From NCBI RefSeq assembly GCF_000799715.1, contig NZ_JUHG01000002.1, positions 62,001 to 126,000 on the forward strand: a DNA stretch of 64,000 bases. The letters are read 5' to 3'. Every line of letters starts with the position of its first letter. The stretch's first letter is position 1. Shown piece after piece: positions 45,364 through 55,787 of this stretch. The position numbers and the translations under genes were made by a program. The notes below the pieces were generated by a model, which worked only from the letters and a program-made list of their open reading frames with translations, was not told the origin of the DNA and searched no databases. The DNA comes from Martinezella rhizogenes. GTDB lineage: Bacteria; Pseudomonadota; Alphaproteobacteria; Rhizobiales; Rhizobiaceae.

Positions 45364-47193
45364 TCAGCCTTCCAGCTCCTCGCGCAGCATCTCCAGCTCC
45401 AGCCATTCCTCTTCCATCTTCAGCACGCTGTCACGCAGCTTTTCCATCTCGGCTGCCAGCCGATTGAAGCTCGCCGGGTCCTTGGTGAAGAGGTTAGGAT
45501 CGGCCATCCTCTTTTCGCGGGCGGCGATCTCCGCCTCGGCCTTGGCCATCTCCTTCGGCAGATTTTCCAGGGCGAATTTCTGCTTGAAGGAGAGCTTGCC
45601 CTTACCCTTCGAAGCCTCACTGGCAGACGCCGCCGTCCCGGCCGCCTTCGGCTTCTCAGCGGCCTTTTCAGCCCGCTTGCGCTCCTCGAGAGCGCCCTTG
45701 CGCTGTGTGAGCATGTCGGAATAGCCACCGGCATATTCGATCCAGCGGCCGTCGGGATCATCAGGATTGGCGGGGGCGATGGTCGAGGTCACGGTGCGGT
45801 CGAGAAAATCGCGGTCATGGCTAACGAGGATGACGGTGCCGTTGAAGCCAGCGACGATTTCCTGCAGCAGGTCCAGCGTCTCGATGTCGAGATCGTTGGT
45901 CGGCTCGTCGAGGATGAGAAGATTGGTCGGCCGCGACAGGATACGTGCCAGCATCAGCCGGGCGCGCTCGCCACCCGACAAGTTCTTGATCGGCGTCCGT
46001 GCCTGTTCCGGCTGGAACAGGAATTCCTTCATATAGCCGGTCACATGCCGCTGCTCGCCATTGACCAGCAGATTTTCGCCGCGCCCGTCGGTCAGATAAT
46101 TGGCGAGCGTGTCCTCCGGATTGAGCTCCTCGCGCTTCTGGTCGAGCGTGGCAATCTCCAGATTGGTGCCGAGCTTCACCTTGCCGCTGTCCGGCTTCAA
46201 CTGGCCCGTCAGCATCTTCAGCAACGTCGTCTTGCCGGCGCCGTTCGGGCCGACAAGGCCGATGCAATCGCCGCGATGCACGCGGATCGAAAACGGCGCA
46301 ACGATGACGCGCTCATCATAGTCCTTGGTGATCTTATGCGCTTCGATCACCAGCTTGCCGCTCTCCTGAGCATCGGCCGCGGCCGCCTGCACGGAACCCA
46401 AAGCGCCCCTATGGCCGCGATGGCGCGAGCGCATGTCGTGCAGTTCGCCAAGGCGGCGCATGTTGCGCTTGCGCCGAGCGGTGACGCCGTAGCGCAGCCA
46501 ATGTTCCTCGCGCTCGATCGCCTTGCCGAGCTTGTGCTGCTCCAGCTCTTCGGCTTCCAGCACCTGGTCGCGCCAGGCTTCGAAATGGGCAAAGCCCCTG
46601 TCCAGCCGCCGCGAGGTGCCGCGATCGAGCCAGACCGTCGCAGTCGAGACTTTTTCGAGGAAACGACGGTCGTGCGAAATCAATACCAGCGCACTGCGGG
46701 TCTTCTGCAACTCGCCTTCCAGCCATTCGATGGTCGGCAGGTCCAGATGGTTGGTCGGCTCGTCGAGCAGGAGGATATCCGGCTCCGGTGCCATGACGCG
46801 GGCAAGCGCCGCACGACGCGCTTCACCGCCCGAAAGCGTCATCGGATCTTCCTCGCCGGTCAGGCCGAGATGCGAGAGCAGATAGGTGACGCGATAGGGA
46901 TCGTCGCCCGGCCCGAGCCCGGCTTCGGCATAGGCGGCCACCGTCTTGTAATCGCCGAAATCCGGCGCCTGTTCGAGATAGCGCACGGTCGACGACGGAT
47001 GACGGAACACTTCGCCGGACTGCGCCTCGACCATGCCGGCGGCGATCTTCAGAAGCGTCGACTTGCCCGAGCCGTTGCGGCCGACCAGGCAGATCTTGTC
47101 ACCCGGCTCCACCTGCAGCCCGGCTCCAGCCAGAAGCGGCGCGCCGCCGAAGCTCAGGAAGATGTCATCGAGTTTCAAAATAGGAGGGGCCAA
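45364..47193 (-). CDS. ABC-F family ATPase (Uup-like)
   Basis: A 609-residue soluble protein with two ABC domains and no membrane segment. Walker A motifs are GRNGSGKST (about 40) and GPNGAGKTT (about 315). Signatures are LSGGEARRAALAR and LSGGERARLML, and both Walker B motifs read LLDEPTNHLD/ILDEPTNDLD. The C-terminal charged coiled-coil tail (about 520-609) fits Uup-type members. ABC-F proteins act on ribosomes or nucleic acids rather than transport. It follows the thiamine pyrophosphokinase gene by 2 bases. Confidence 0.93.
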   Translation of the reverse strand: MAPPILKLDDIFLSFGGAPLLAGAGLQVEPGDKICLVGRNGSGKSTLLKIAAGMVEAQSGEVFRHPSSTVRYLEQAPDFGDYKTVAAYAEAGLGPGDDPYRVTYLLSHLGLTGEEDPMTLSGGEARRAALARVMAPEPDILLLDEPTNHLDLPTIEWLEGELQKTRSALVLISHDRRFLEKVSTATVWLDRGTSRRLDRGFAHFEAWRDQVLEAEELEQHKLGKAIEREEHWLRYGVTARRKRNMRRLGELHDMRSRHRGHRGALGSVQAAAADAQESGKLVIEAHKITKDYDERVIVAPFSIRVHRGDCIGLVGPNGAGKTTLLKMLTGQLKPDSGKVKLGTNLEIATLDQKREELNPEDTLANYLTDGRGENLLVNGEQRHVTGYMKEFLFQPEQARTPIKNLSGGERARLMLARILSRPTNLLILDEPTNDLDIETLDLLQEIVAGFNGTVILVSHDRDFLDRTVTSTIAPANPDDPDGRWIEYAGGYSDMLTQRKGALEERKRAEKAAEKPKAAGTAASASEASKGKGKLSFKQKFALENLPKEMAKAEAEIAAREKRMADPNLFTKDPASFNRLAAEMEKLRDSVLKMEEEWLELEMLREELEG

Positions 47194-47195
47194 GA

Positions 47196-47849
47196 TCAGA
47201 CTCCGGTAAGGTCATAAGGGCGGGCAAGGACAACAGCCCTGCCACTGCCGAGCGAAAGGCGCACGGGGCCTTCCGCGACATTGGAAATGGTGCGCGACGC
47301 CCCGAAGGGCAGATGGAAATCACGCAAGGGATAGCGGGCATTGTGGATGAACAGTCCCGTCAGGTCGCTGAAGCCGAGAACGGAAAACAGCGAGCCCACA
47401 GGCAGCGCCAGCTCCATGTCGCCCGGCAGCAGTGGCACGGCCTCTTCATCGCCTGAGGTCAGCAGCACGTCGAAGCCTTTTTCCGCAAGCTGGATGCCGT
47501 AGAGCAGGTGCTGGATCGCATGATCCGACCGCTCTCCGCCCATGGCGCCGGCAAGGATCAGCCGTCTGGCGCCGCGATCGATCGCTTCCGTGATGGCGAT
47601 CTCGCCGTCCGTCGCGGCCTTGGCCGCCGGATAGGGTTGCTTCGGCACGTCGAGAAAGGCGCCGCGCAACTCCGGCGGCGTCGAGTCGAAATCGCCGACC
47701 CAGAGTTCGGGCGTCGCATTCAGTGCCACGGCATGGCGCATGCCGCCATCCGCCGCGATGAAGCGGCTGCCGGCCGTCGCCGCGCGCAGCCGTTCCGTCA
47801 GGCGAAGCTCGCCGCCGAGGAGGATGGTGAAGGTCGTGGATTGGCTCAT
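47196..47849 (-). CDS. Thiamine pyrophosphokinase
   Basis: A 217-residue enzyme with family motifs FIAADGGMRHAV (about 32), WVGDFDSTPPELRG (substrate/metal acidic residues) and AKAATDGEIAITEA, and GGERSDHAIQHLLY. It converts thiamine to thiamine diphosphate with ATP. A thiamine importer under a TPP riboswitch lies 2.5 kb away (50433-53830), so salvage and activation genes are close but not in one operon. Start ATG 47849. Confidence 0.9.
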   Translation of the reverse strand: MSQSTTFTILLGGELRLTERLRAATAGSRFIAADGGMRHAVALNATPELWVGDFDSTPPELRGAFLDVPKQPYPAAKAATDGEIAITEAIDRGARRLILAGAMGGERSDHAIQHLLYGIQLAEKGFDVLLTSGDEEAVPLLPGDMELALPVGSLFSVLGFSDLTGLFIHNARYPLRDFHLPFGASRTISNVAEGPVRLSLGSGRAVVLARPYDLTGV

Positions 47850-47914
47850 GTGCCAAGCCCATAGCGCAAAGACATGTCCCTAGGGAAGAGCGCTGTTTGA
47901 AGCCAAGCCGGCAT

Positions 47915-48442
47915 TCAATCGCTGGCTTCCTTGAGGCGCGTCTGAAAAGCATGTTCATAGCCGCCGATAAAGCGGTCGAACAGGCGAGAAAAAACCTCGA
48001 TATCCTCTGCCGGCCAATCGGCAAGGATCTCTTCGATAAGGGCGAATTTCTGCGCCTGGATTTCGGAAAGCAGCCTTTGGCCGAGCGTGGTCAGCACCAC
48101 GACGATGCGCCGCGCATCCGCCTGCGATGCCTTGCGGCGCAGCACGCCGCGTGTCACCATCTCGGCAACGATGCGGCTTGCCCGCGAGGGATCGATGCGC
48201 AGGATCTCAGCGATCGTCCCGACCGTGACCTCGCCGGACCCTTCCGCCCGCCTGACGGCATCGATGACGTCGAGATGCGAAAGCTCCAGCCCGGGCGCAA
48301 CGTTCTGGATCGCCAGCCGCCCGATCATGCGGCGGCCCGTCATCAGGCGCATACGCGTCATCACCTGGCCGATGCGCAGCAGATTCTCGTCTTCCGGCAG
48401 TGGCGTCGCTTCAATTTCTCGTGTGGTCGTTGCTGATGTCAT
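47915..48442 (-). CDS. MarR family transcriptional regulator
   Basis: A 175-residue winged-helix regulator: LSHLDVIDAVRRAEGSGEVTVGTIAEILRIDPSRASRIVAEMVTRGVLRRKASQADARRIVVVLT covers the HTH and wing, with flanking dimer helices. It is divergent from an MFS exporter and very probably controls it. Confidence 0.9.
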   Translation of the reverse strand: MTSATTTREIEATPLPEDENLLRIGQVMTRMRLMTGRRMIGRLAIQNVAPGLELSHLDVIDAVRRAEGSGEVTVGTIAEILRIDPSRASRIVAEMVTRGVLRRKASQADARRIVVVLTTLGQRLLSEIQAQKFALIEEILADWPAEDIEVFSRLFDRFIGGYEHAFQTRLKEASD

Positions 48443-48501
48443 CCCGCCAGCATATCAAAGATAGGCAGATATTAAAATATGCAAACGGCATTCATCTGCC
48501 A

Positions 48502-48530
48502 TTGACAATTATATGCCAATAGCACATATA
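48502..48530 (+). promoter_or_regulatory. Candidate promoter and MarR site before the MFS gene
   Basis: TTGACA at 48502-48507 and CATATA at 48525-48530 have a 17-base spacing. Inside it lies ATATG-N9-CATAT (48511-48529), an inverted repeat of MarR-like size overlapping the -10 region. Confidence 0.45.
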
Positions 48531-48605
48531 TTGCTCTGCAACATGTTGCCCTCGAATAGCCCACCCGAAAGCAAGATGCTGCGGATTCAGGAACTGGAGC
48601 GACCC

Positions 48606-50195
48606 ATGCCCGTTCGGTCGAACGCGCGGCACTCCAGGCAAGCTCGGATTTCTCGTTCCATGGACATGCAGACCACACCCGCGCCGCTCGTTGCGGATCA
48701 CCGCCGCCGGCTCATCCTCTTCTTCTTCCTGATGACCGCCATGTTCATGGCAACGCTCGACAACCAGATCGTATCGACGGCGCTGCCGACCATTGTCGGC
48801 GAATTCGGGCATCTGGAACGCTTCGGCTGGATCGGCTCGGCCTATCTGCTGTCGCTTTCCGCCGTCATGCCGGTCTACGGCAAGCTCGGCGACCTCTTCG
48901 GCCGCAAATATGTGATGATGACCGCGATCGCGATCTTCACCGTCGGCTCCGCCGTCTGCGGTCTTGCGGTGTCCATGGATACGTTGATCGCCGCCCGCGT
49001 ATTGCAGGGCCTTGGCGGCGGCGGCATTCTGGTGTCGATCTTCGCCGTTAATGCCGATCTCTTCGAGCCGCGCGAGCGCGCCCGCTACCAGAGCTATTCC
49101 AGCCTGGTCCTGATGGCGTCAGGCGCCATCGGCCCGGTTCTCGGCGGCACGATGAGCGACCTCTTCGGCTGGCGCTCGATCTTCCTCGTCAACGTGCCGA
49201 TCGGCTTCATCGTCCTTGCCGGCCTTGCCGTCATGCTGCCCTACCGCAAGCCGGCCCGTAAGCCGAAGATCGACTATGCCGGTGCGATCCTGCTGGCGCT
49301 CACCACCACCAGCATCGTGCTTGCCGCCGACGGCACGGAACTCTTCGGCTCGCTGCTGTCGCCGCAATGCCTCGGGATCATCGCCTTCGGCGCACTCTGT
49401 GCGGTCGCCTGGGTCTTTGTTGAGCGCCGCGCTCCTGAGCCGATCGTGCCGCTGACGCTATTCCGCAACCCGACCTTCGGCCTGCTCTTGATCATCTCGA
49501 TCACCAGCGGCGCAGTCGCGATCGGCATGGTCAACTATTTCGCGCTCTTCCTGCAAACGACGACTGGCCTGTCGCCGTCGGTGGCCGGCCTGCTCTTCAT
49601 CCTCTTGACCGGCGGCATCGTCTGCGGCTCGCTTTCCGCCGGCCGGCTGATCTCGTCCACGGGCCGCTACAAGCCTTTTGCCATTGCCAGCGCCGCCTGC
49701 AGCACCATCGCCTTCGCAACACTGGCACAGGTGCATGCCGGCACGCCCATTGCCTTCATCGGCGCCCTGATGCTGCTGCATGGCATCGGCATCGGCCTTG
49801 CCCAGCAGGTGCCTGTCATCGGCATCCAGAACACCGCCGCCAGCCGTGACGTCGGAGCCGCCACCGGCGCCGTGACGCTGTCGCGCATGGGTGGTGCTTC
49901 GATCGCCATTTCCATCTACGGCGCCATCATCGCCGCCAAGCTCGGAAATGTCGGCGTCTCTATTCCCGGCGTCATCAACATCAAGGAGCTGACGCCGAAG
50001 ATGATGGCCGCCCTGCCGGACGCCACGCGTGAAGCGGTCGCCAGCGCCTATGCCAGCGCCTTCAGCCCCCTGTTCATGACGGCCGCCGCCATCTGCTTCG
50101 TCGGCCTATTGACCTCGATCACGCTGAAGAACGTCCAACTCCCCAGCGCCACCAAGAAGCTCGACAGCCAGGCCGCCGCCCACGCCGCCGAGTAA
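48606..50195 (+). CDS. MFS drug exporter, DHA2 (14-helix) family
   Basis: A 529-residue transporter. Start 48606 follows GGAG by 6 bases; ATG 48660 is an alternative closer to the first helix. Motifs: LDNQIVSTALPTIVG (D1), GKLGDLFGRKYVMM (motif A) and GAIGPVLGGTMSD (motif C), then helices to about residue 500. It probably exports toxic compounds by proton antiport, under the divergent MarR. Confidence 0.92.
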   Translation: MPVRSNARHSRQARISRSMDMQTTPAPLVADHRRRLILFFFLMTAMFMATLDNQIVSTALPTIVGEFGHLERFGWIGSAYLLSLSAVMPVYGKLGDLFGRKYVMMTAIAIFTVGSAVCGLAVSMDTLIAARVLQGLGGGGILVSIFAVNADLFEPRERARYQSYSSLVLMASGAIGPVLGGTMSDLFGWRSIFLVNVPIGFIVLAGLAVMLPYRKPARKPKIDYAGAILLALTTTSIVLAADGTELFGSLLSPQCLGIIAFGALCAVAWVFVERRAPEPIVPLTLFRNPTFGLLLIISITSGAVAIGMVNYFALFLQTTTGLSPSVAGLLFILLTGGIVCGSLSAGRLISSTGRYKPFAIASAACSTIAFATLAQVHAGTPIAFIGALMLLHGIGIGLAQQVPVIGIQNTAASRDVGAATGAVTLSRMGGASIAISIYGAIIAAKLGNVGVSIPGVINIKELTPKMMAALPDATREAVASAYASAFSPLFMTAAAICFVGLLTSITLKNVQLPSATKKLDSQAAAHAAE

Positions 50196-50271
50196 GTTGC
50201 GTATCCCGCAATCGACAAGGGAATCATCCCCCTTGTCATCCCCTCGTCACGGGGCTAAATCTGCCAACGCT

Positions 50272-50374
50272 CTAACGGGGTGCCTTATGTCTTTCAAAGA
50301 CATCTGGCTGAGAGGCCTTCACTGGCCAACCCGCGGAACCTGATCCGGCTAACACCGGCGGAGGGATTAGACGC
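50272..50374 (+). ncRNA. TPP riboswitch (THI element)
   Basis: Conserved elements in order: ACGGGGTGCC, GGCTGAGAGG, CCAACCCG, GGAACCTGATCCGG and TAACACCGGCGGAGGGA. It lies 60 bases before thiB and binds thiamine diphosphate to lower expression of the uptake operon. The ribosome site AAGAGGAGG of thiB lies further downstream. Confidence 0.96.
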
Positions 50375-50432
50375 GTGACGAAATCATAGCGCCCTTTTCC
50401 CGTTCAAGACGAAACCAAGAGGAGGCGCTGCC

Positions 50433-51461
50433 ATGCTCAACCGATCGCTGATGACATTCTTTGCCGGGCTGGCCTTTGCCGCCAGCACCACGCTTCCTGC
50501 CGCGCAGACCGCAGAGGCCGCCGACAAGACGCTCACTATCTACACCTATGAAAGCTTTACCGCCGAGTGGGGACCGGGCGCCAAGGTCAAGGCCGCCTTC
50601 GAGAAGACCTGCGGCTGCACGGTCAACTACGTCAGCGTCACCGACGGCGTGGCGCTGCTCTCCCGGCTGAAGCTGGAGGGCGCGGGCACCAAGGCCGACG
50701 TCGTACTCGGCCTCGACACCAATCTTGTCGATGAAGCAAAGGACACCGGCCTGTTCGACGCAAGCGGTGTCGATACATCGCCCCTGAAAGTTCCCGGCGA
50801 TTTCAAGGATGACGTCTTCGTCCCCTACGATTACGGCCATTTCGCCGTGATCTACGACACCCAGACGATCAAGAACCCGCCGAAGAGCCTGAAGGAGCTG
50901 GTCGAGGGTGATCCCCAGCAGAAGATCGTCATCGAGGACCCGCGCACCTCGACGCCGGGCCTCGGCCTGCTGCTTTGGGTCAAGTCGGTCTATGGCGACA
51001 AGGCGGCCGACGCCTGGACGAAACTCAAGGGTCGCATCCTGACGGTGACGCCCGGCTGGTCGGAAGCCTATGGCCTCTTCACCAAGGGCGAAGCGCCGAT
51101 GGTGCTCTCCTATACGACCTCGCCCGCCTATCACATGATCGAGGAGAAGACCGACCGTTATCAGGCCGCCTCCTTCTCCGAGGGTCATTACATCCAGATC
51201 GAAGTGGCCGGCCTGATCAAGTCGTCGCCGAACAAGGAGCTTGCTCGCGACTTCCTGAAGTTCATGGTCTCGCCCGGCTTCCAGGACACGATCCCGACCA
51301 ACAACTGGATGATGCCGGTCTCGGCAACCTCCGAGCCGCTGCCGGATGCCTTCGGCAAGCTGGTCGTTCCCACCAAGACCTTCCTGATGAGCCCGGATGT
51401 CGTCGAAAAGAACCGCAAGGCCTGGATCGACGAATGGCTGGCGGCCACCAGCACCAACTGA
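50433..51461 (+). CDS. thiB: Thiamine ABC transporter substrate-binding protein
   Basis: A 342-residue periplasmic protein with a Sec-type signal (to about AQTAEA). Motifs of Thi[42 protein letters not shown] and [10 protein letters not shown]. It binds thiamine or its phosphates. First gene after the TPP riboswitch. Confidence 0.95.
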   Translation: MLNRSLMTFFAGLAFAASTTLPAAQTAEAADKTLTIYTYESFTAEWGPGAKVKAAFEKTCGCTVNYVSVTDGVALLSRLKLEGAGTKADVVLGLDTNLVDEAKDTGLFDASGVDTSPLKVPGDFKDDVFVPYDYGHFAVIYDTQTIKNPPKSLKELVEGDPQQKIVIEDPRTSTPGLGLLLWVKSVYGDKAADAWTKLKGRILTVTPGWSEAYGLFTKGEAPMVLSYTTSPAYHMIEEKTDRYQAASFSEGHYIQIEVAGLIKSSPNKELARDFLKFMVSPGFQDTIPTNNWMMPVSATSEPLPDAFGKLVVPTKTFLMSPDVVEKNRKAWIDEWLAATSTN

Positions 51462-51468
51462 CGCCGAC

Positions 51469-53109
51469 ATGATCCTGACGGCACCCGAGAGACGACATGC
51501 CATTGCCGGCGGGGCATTCAGCCTCGCCGGCATCGCCGTCTTCATCGGTGTCGCTGTCCTCACCCTGCTTGCCGCCGGCATCGGATCCAGTGGCGGCGAC
51601 CCGCTCGCCGACCCCTATCTGCTGCGCGTCCTACGCTTCACCCTGCTGCAGGCGACGCTCTCCACCCTGCTCTCCATCCTCCTTGCGATCCCGGTTGCCC
51701 GCGCCTTGGCCCGACAGCCGCGTTTCCCCGGCCGGCTCTGGCTGATCCGGCTGATGGCTGTCCCCATGGGTCTGCCGGTATTGATCGGCGCGCTCGGCCT
51801 GCTCGGAATATGGGGACGCCAAGGCATTCTCAACCAGGCACTGACCGGGCTCGGCCTGTCGCAGCCGGTCAGCATCTATGGGCTGACGGGCATATTGCTT
51901 GCTCATGTCTTCTTCAACCTGCCGCTGGCGGCCCGTTTGATGCTGGCCGGGCTGGAACGCGTGCCGGCGGAATATTGGCTGATGGCCGGCGGCCTCGGCA
52001 TGCGTCCCGCCTCCGTCTTCCGCTTCATCGAATGGCCGGTGCTGCGCGGCCTCATTCCCGGTATCGCCGGCCTGATCTTCATGCTCTGCGCCACCAGCTT
52101 CACGCTGGTGCTGATCCTCGGCGGCGGCCCGGCCGCGACCACGATCGAGGTGGCGATCTATCAGGCGCTGCGCTTCGATTTCGACCCCGGCCGCGCCGTC
52201 CTGCTGTCGCTGCTGCAAATCATCATCACCGCCGCCATTCTCGGCGTGATGGCACTGCTGCCGGCACCGGACGATCACGGGCTGACGAGCGGACGCGCGA
52301 CGCGGCGCATCGATGGAACATTGCGTGCCGCGCGATGGACCGACGGTGTATTGCTGCTGCTTGCCACCCTATTCGTCGGCTTGCCGCTCGCCTCGGTGGT
52401 CGTCACCGGTCTCAAGGCCGATCTTCTCAAGCTCGTCAGCCAGACGATTTTCCTGCAGGCGACCCTGACCAGCCTCACCATCGCTCTCGCCGCCGGCCTT
52501 CTGGCGGTGCTCACCTCCTTCACCATTGTCCGCGCCCGCGCGACCATATCGGCTGAGCGCCGGAAAGCACCCGGCCTGCGCGGGCTGGCCATCGGCTTGG
52601 GTGGCACCTCCTCGCTGGTTCTGCTGGTGCCGCCGATCGTGCTGGCGACCGGATGGTTCCTGGCACTGCGGCCTCTCGGCGATCCCGCCCGCTTCGCCGC
52701 CCTCTTGATCATCCTCATCAACGCCCTGATGGCGCTGCCCTTCGTCATCCGCGTCATCGAACCGGCCTATATCGTTCACCGCCGCCGCACCGAGCGCCTC
52801 GCCGCCAGTCTCGGGCTTGCCGGCCTTGCACGGCTGCGGCTGGTCGACTGGCCTGGCCTGCGCAAGCCCTTCTTCACCGCCCTCTCCTTCGCCATGGCGC
52901 TGTCGCTCGGCGATCTCGGCGCCGTCGCTCTTTTCGGCTCCGATAGCCTGATGACCCTGCCCTGGTTGGTCTACAGCAAGCTCGGCAGCTACCGCACCAA
53001 CGATGCCGACGGGCTTGCTTTCATCCTGGGGCTGGTATGTCTTCTGCTGACCATCGCCGGCACCGCCGGACAGGGCAGACACGAAGATGAAGGCAGGCGG
53101 AATGGCTGA
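51469..53109 (+). CDS. thiP: Thiamine/thiamine pyrophosphate ABC transporter permease
   Basis: A 546-residue double-length permease with about twelve helices and two EAA-like loops, as in ThiP. Start 51469 is 7 bases after thiB; the frame is open upstream inside thiB but that extension is not family-like. It overlaps the ATPase gene's open frame. Confidence 0.94.
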   Translation: MILTAPERRHAIAGGAFSLAGIAVFIGVAVLTLLAAGIGSSGGDPLADPYLLRVLRFTLLQATLSTLLSILLAIPVARALARQPRFPGRLWLIRLMAVPMGLPVLIGALGLLGIWGRQGILNQALTGLGLSQPVSIYGLTGILLAHVFFNLPLAARLMLAGLERVPAEYWLMAGGLGMRPASVFRFIEWPVLRGLIPGIAGLIFMLCATSFTLVLILGGGPAATTIEVAIYQALRFDFDPGRAVLLSLLQIIITAAILGVMALLPAPDDHGLTSGRATRRIDGTLRAARWTDGVLLLLATLFVGLPLASVVVTGLKADLLKLVSQTIFLQATLTSLTIALAAGLLAVLTSFTIVRARATISAERRKAPGLRGLAIGLGGTSSLVLLVPPIVLATGWFLALRPLGDPARFAALLIILINALMALPFVIRVIEPAYIVHRRRTERLAASLGLAGLARLRLVDWPGLRKPFFTALSFAMALSLGDLGAVALFGSDSLMTLPWLVYSKLGSYRTNDADGLAFILGLVCLLLTIAGTAGQGRHEDEGRRNG

Positions 53110-53140
53110 CGAGCAAGACATGGCGGAACGGAGCATCGCG

Positions 53141-53830
53141 ATGACGGATGTCGGGCTGCGGCTCGGCACCCATGATTTCCGCTTCGACTGCGATCTGCCA
53201 CAAGGCAAGATCATCGCCATCACCGGCCCATCCGGATCGGGCAAATCGACCTTCCTGAACCTGCTCGCCGGCTTCGAGACACCCGATCGTGGCCGCATCC
53301 TGCTTGCCGGACAGGATGCCACGGGTCTGCATCCTTCCGAGCGGCCGGTATCGCTGGTCTTTCAGGACAACAACCTCTTCGCCCATCTCGACCTCTTCAC
53401 CAATGTCGGGCTGGGCATCAGCCCGTCGCTAAAATTGTCCACGGACAGCAAACAACGAATATCCGAAGCCTTGGCGCGCGTCGGCCTTGCCGGCTTCGAG
53501 CGGCGCAAGCCGGGCACGCTCTCAGGCGGCGAACGACAACGCGCCGCTTTCGCAAGGGCTCTGGTGCGCGATAAGCCGATCCTGCTCCTCGACGAACCCT
53601 TCGCCGCCCTCGACCCCGGCCTGCGCGCCGGCATGGCCGAGCTCTTGACCACGCTCCACCGCGAAACCGGCAATACGGTGCTGATCGTCTCTCACGATCC
53701 CTCGGAAGTGCGGCGTCTCGCCGATCACGCTGTCTTCATAGACGGCGGCACGATCCGGCTTTCGGCGCCCATCGACCGTTTCCTGGAAGAGAATGGCATC
53801 CCGGCGCTGAGCACATTTTTACAACATTAG
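53141..53830 (+). CDS. thiQ: Thiamine ABC transporter ATP-binding protein
   Basis: A 229-residue ATPase, the usual ThiQ length. Start 53141 has GGAG 7 bases upstream; ATG 53102, which overlaps thiP, would add 13 residues. Walker [10 protein letters not shown], signature [13 protein letters not shown], Walker [13 protein letters not shown], switch His VSHDPSEV. It energises ThiP. Confidence 0.92.
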   Translation: MTDVGLRLGTHDFRFDCDLPQGKIIAITGPSGSGKSTFLNLLAGFETPDRGRILLAGQDATGLHPSERPVSLVFQDNNLFAHLDLFTNVGLGISPSLKLSTDSKQRISEALARVGLAGFERRKPGTLSGGERQRAAFARALVRDKPILLLDEPFAALDPGLRAGMAELLTTLHRETGNTVLIVSHDPSEVRRLADHAVFIDGGTIRLSAPIDRFLEENGIPALSTFLQH

Positions 53831-53946
53831 GCGCAATGCAGCATTCCGGAGGCGATTTTGCCTTAATTTCGTCGCGGCATGCGGCTGAAAGTCCTGGGAA
53901 ATGCTTGCTAAAATACAACGCTGCCACATTTAAACGGAGTCTCGCT

Positions 53947-54048
53947 ATGCAACTGATGCCGAAATCGGCTACAGGAAGGGGCGAAGACCATCCGGATGAA
54001 CTCAAGGTCGATCAGGGTGGATGTAACCTTTTTGAAGCGCGGCGATGA
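53947..54048 (+). CDS. Possible small protein, unrecognised
   Basis: A 33-residue frame with GGAG 7 bases before its ATG, in an otherwise empty 270-base gap. No family resemblance is seen; it could be chance. Confidence 0.2.
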   Translation: MQLMPKSATGRGEDHPDELKVDQGGCNLFEARR

Positions 54049-54099
54049 TCGGCCGGTCATGATCAATCAGTTTTGGCACCCGGCCGGTATGGCAGCGAA

Positions 54100-55632
54100 A
54101 TGAGTGGGACACAGGTACTGAAGCAAACCAAGCACGCGGGCCGGACGATCAGCGCGACTGCCGTGGCCCATGCGCGCCGCCTTGCTCTCGTCCTAGTTGC
54201 CGCGACGGTGCTCAATAGCTGCCAGTCGGTGATGGATCAGTCCTATCAGCCGAATGTGTCGCCCTCCGCCAATCCGCAAATCGTTTCCGAGGTGCAGAAG
54301 AATGATCCGCGCGCGCAGATGGGCGCCCGCGAGCACCCCCGCATTCTGGCGAGCTATGGTGGCGAGTACAAGGATGCCAGAACCGAGCGTCTCGTTGCCC
54401 GCATCGCCGGCGCGCTGACCAGCGTCTCGGAAAATCCGCAGCAGTCCTACCGCATCACCATCCTGAATTCACCGTCGATCAACGCCTTCGCGTTGCCCGG
54501 CGGCTATCTCTATGTCACGCGCGGCCTGCTGGCGCTTGCCAACGACGCCTCGGAAGTCGCCGCCGTACTGTCGCACGAGATGGCGCACGTCACCGCCAAT
54601 CACGGCATCGAGCGCCAGAAGCGCGAAGAGGCCGAGGTCATCGCCAGCCGCGTTGTCGCTGAGGTCTTGTCCAGCGATCTCGCCGGCAAGCAGGCACTCG
54701 CCCGCGGCAAGCTGCGGCTCGCCGCCTTCTCGCGCCAGCAGGAGCTGCAGGCCGACGAGATCGGCATCCGTACGCTCGGTCAGGCCGGCTACGACCCTTA
54801 CGCCGCCTCCCGCTTCCTCAACGCGATGGAAGACTACAGCCGCTTCATGACGGCGAACTCCGACGCCGACCAGAGCCTGGACTTCCTATCGAGCCATCCG
54901 AGCACGCCGCAGCGCATTGATCTCGCCAAGGCACATGCCCGCGAATTCGGCGAGGAAGGCAAGGTCGGCGATACCGGCCGCGATTATTATCTCAACGGCA
55001 TCGATGGCCTGCTTTATGGCGACAGCCCGGAGGAAGGCTATGTGCGCGGCCAGACCTTCCTGCATGGCGGGCTCGGCATCCGCTTCGACGTGCCGCCGGA
55101 ATTCCGCATCGACAACAAGGTCGAGGCAGTCATGGCGACCGGCCCCGGCGACATCGCCATCCGCTTCGATGGCGTCGCCGACAGCCAGAACCAGAACCTG
55201 ACGAATTATATTTCCAGCGGCTGGGTTACCGGCCTCGACCCGACATCGATCAAGTCGATCACGGTCAACGGCATGGAAGCCGCAACGGCGCGTGCCTCGG
55301 CCGATCGCTGGGATTTCGATGTCACCGTCGTGCGCGACCGAGCGCAGATCTTCCGGTTCCTGACGGCGGTGCCGAAGGGCAACATCACCCAGCTCGAGCA
55401 GACGGCCGATGTGCTGCGCTCAAGCTTCAGGCATATGACGCCGGAAGAGGCCTCGTCGCTGAAGCCGCTGCGCGTGCGCGTCGTCACCGTCAAGGCGGGA
55501 GACACGATCACCACGCTTGCCGCCCGGATGATGGGCACCGACCGCAAGCTCGATCTGTTCAAGCTAATCAATGCGCTGCCGACCGGCGCCTCGATTGCAC
55601 CCGGCGACCGGGTCAAGATTATCTCGGAATAG
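54100..55632 (+). CDS. M48 family metalloprotease lipoprotein with LysM domain
   Basis: A 510-residue protein. Lipoprotein signal with lipobox LNSC near residue 46. The zinc protease motif LSHEMAHVTANHG (HExxH) is about residue 165, with the third ligand Glu in QQELQADEIGIRTL. A C-terminal LysM domain (VKAGDTITTLAARMMGT ... PGDRVKIIS) would hold it to peptidoglycan. It resembles BepA/LoiP-type envelope quality-control proteases. Start 54100 is chosen over a TTG at 54073; the leader before the signal helix is longer than usual. Confidence 0.9.
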   Translation: MSGTQVLKQTKHAGRTISATAVAHARRLALVLVAATVLNSCQSVMDQSYQPNVSPSANPQIVSEVQKNDPRAQMGAREHPRILASYGGEYKDARTERLVARIAGALTSVSENPQQSYRITILNSPSINAFALPGGYLYVTRGLLALANDASEVAAVLSHEMAHVTANHGIERQKREEAEVIASRVVAEVLSSDLAGKQALARGKLRLAAFSRQQELQADEIGIRTLGQAGYDPYAASRFLNAMEDYSRFMTANSDADQSLDFLSSHPSTPQRIDLAKAHAREFGEEGKVGDTGRDYYLNGIDGLLYGDSPEEGYVRGQTFLHGGLGIRFDVPPEFRIDNKVEAVMATGPGDIAIRFDGVADSQNQNLTNYISSGWVTGLDPTSIKSITVNGMEAATARASADRWDFDVTVVRDRAQIFRFLTAVPKGNITQLEQTADVLRSSFRHMTPEEASSLKPLRVRVVTVKAGDTITTLAARMMGTDRKLDLFKLINALPTGASIAPGDRVKIISE

Positions 55633-55643
55633 GGAAAACACGG

Positions 55644-55664
55644 CTTCGCCCCAACGGGGAGAAG
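55644..55664 (+). terminator. Hairpin after M48 protease gene
   Basis: CTTCGCCCC-AAC-GGGGAGAAG with one mismatch, 11 bases after the stop. No T-run; possibly a half of the same repeat family as the next hairpin. Confidence 0.45.
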
Positions 55665-55762
55665 GCGCGCGGCATGCGCAGGTCACTGGCCATCAGGCTG
55701 CCCTCAACCTGCGCCAAATGCGTCGGAAACGAACACTCCTCGTCCCGTTATCGCCTCCGGCA

Positions 55763-55784
55763 CCTTCTCCCCGAGGGGAGAAGG
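55763..55784 (-). terminator. Hairpin after rpoH2
   Basis: CCTTCTCCCC-GA-GGGGAGAAGG, perfect 10-bp arms, directly beyond the rpoH2 stop. It probably ends the minus-strand transcript. Confidence 0.5.
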
Positions 55785-55787
55785 ATT

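Noticed and set aside
45295..47217. 640-residue plus-strand open frame
   Set aside because: Antisense shadow of the ABC-F ATPase gene.
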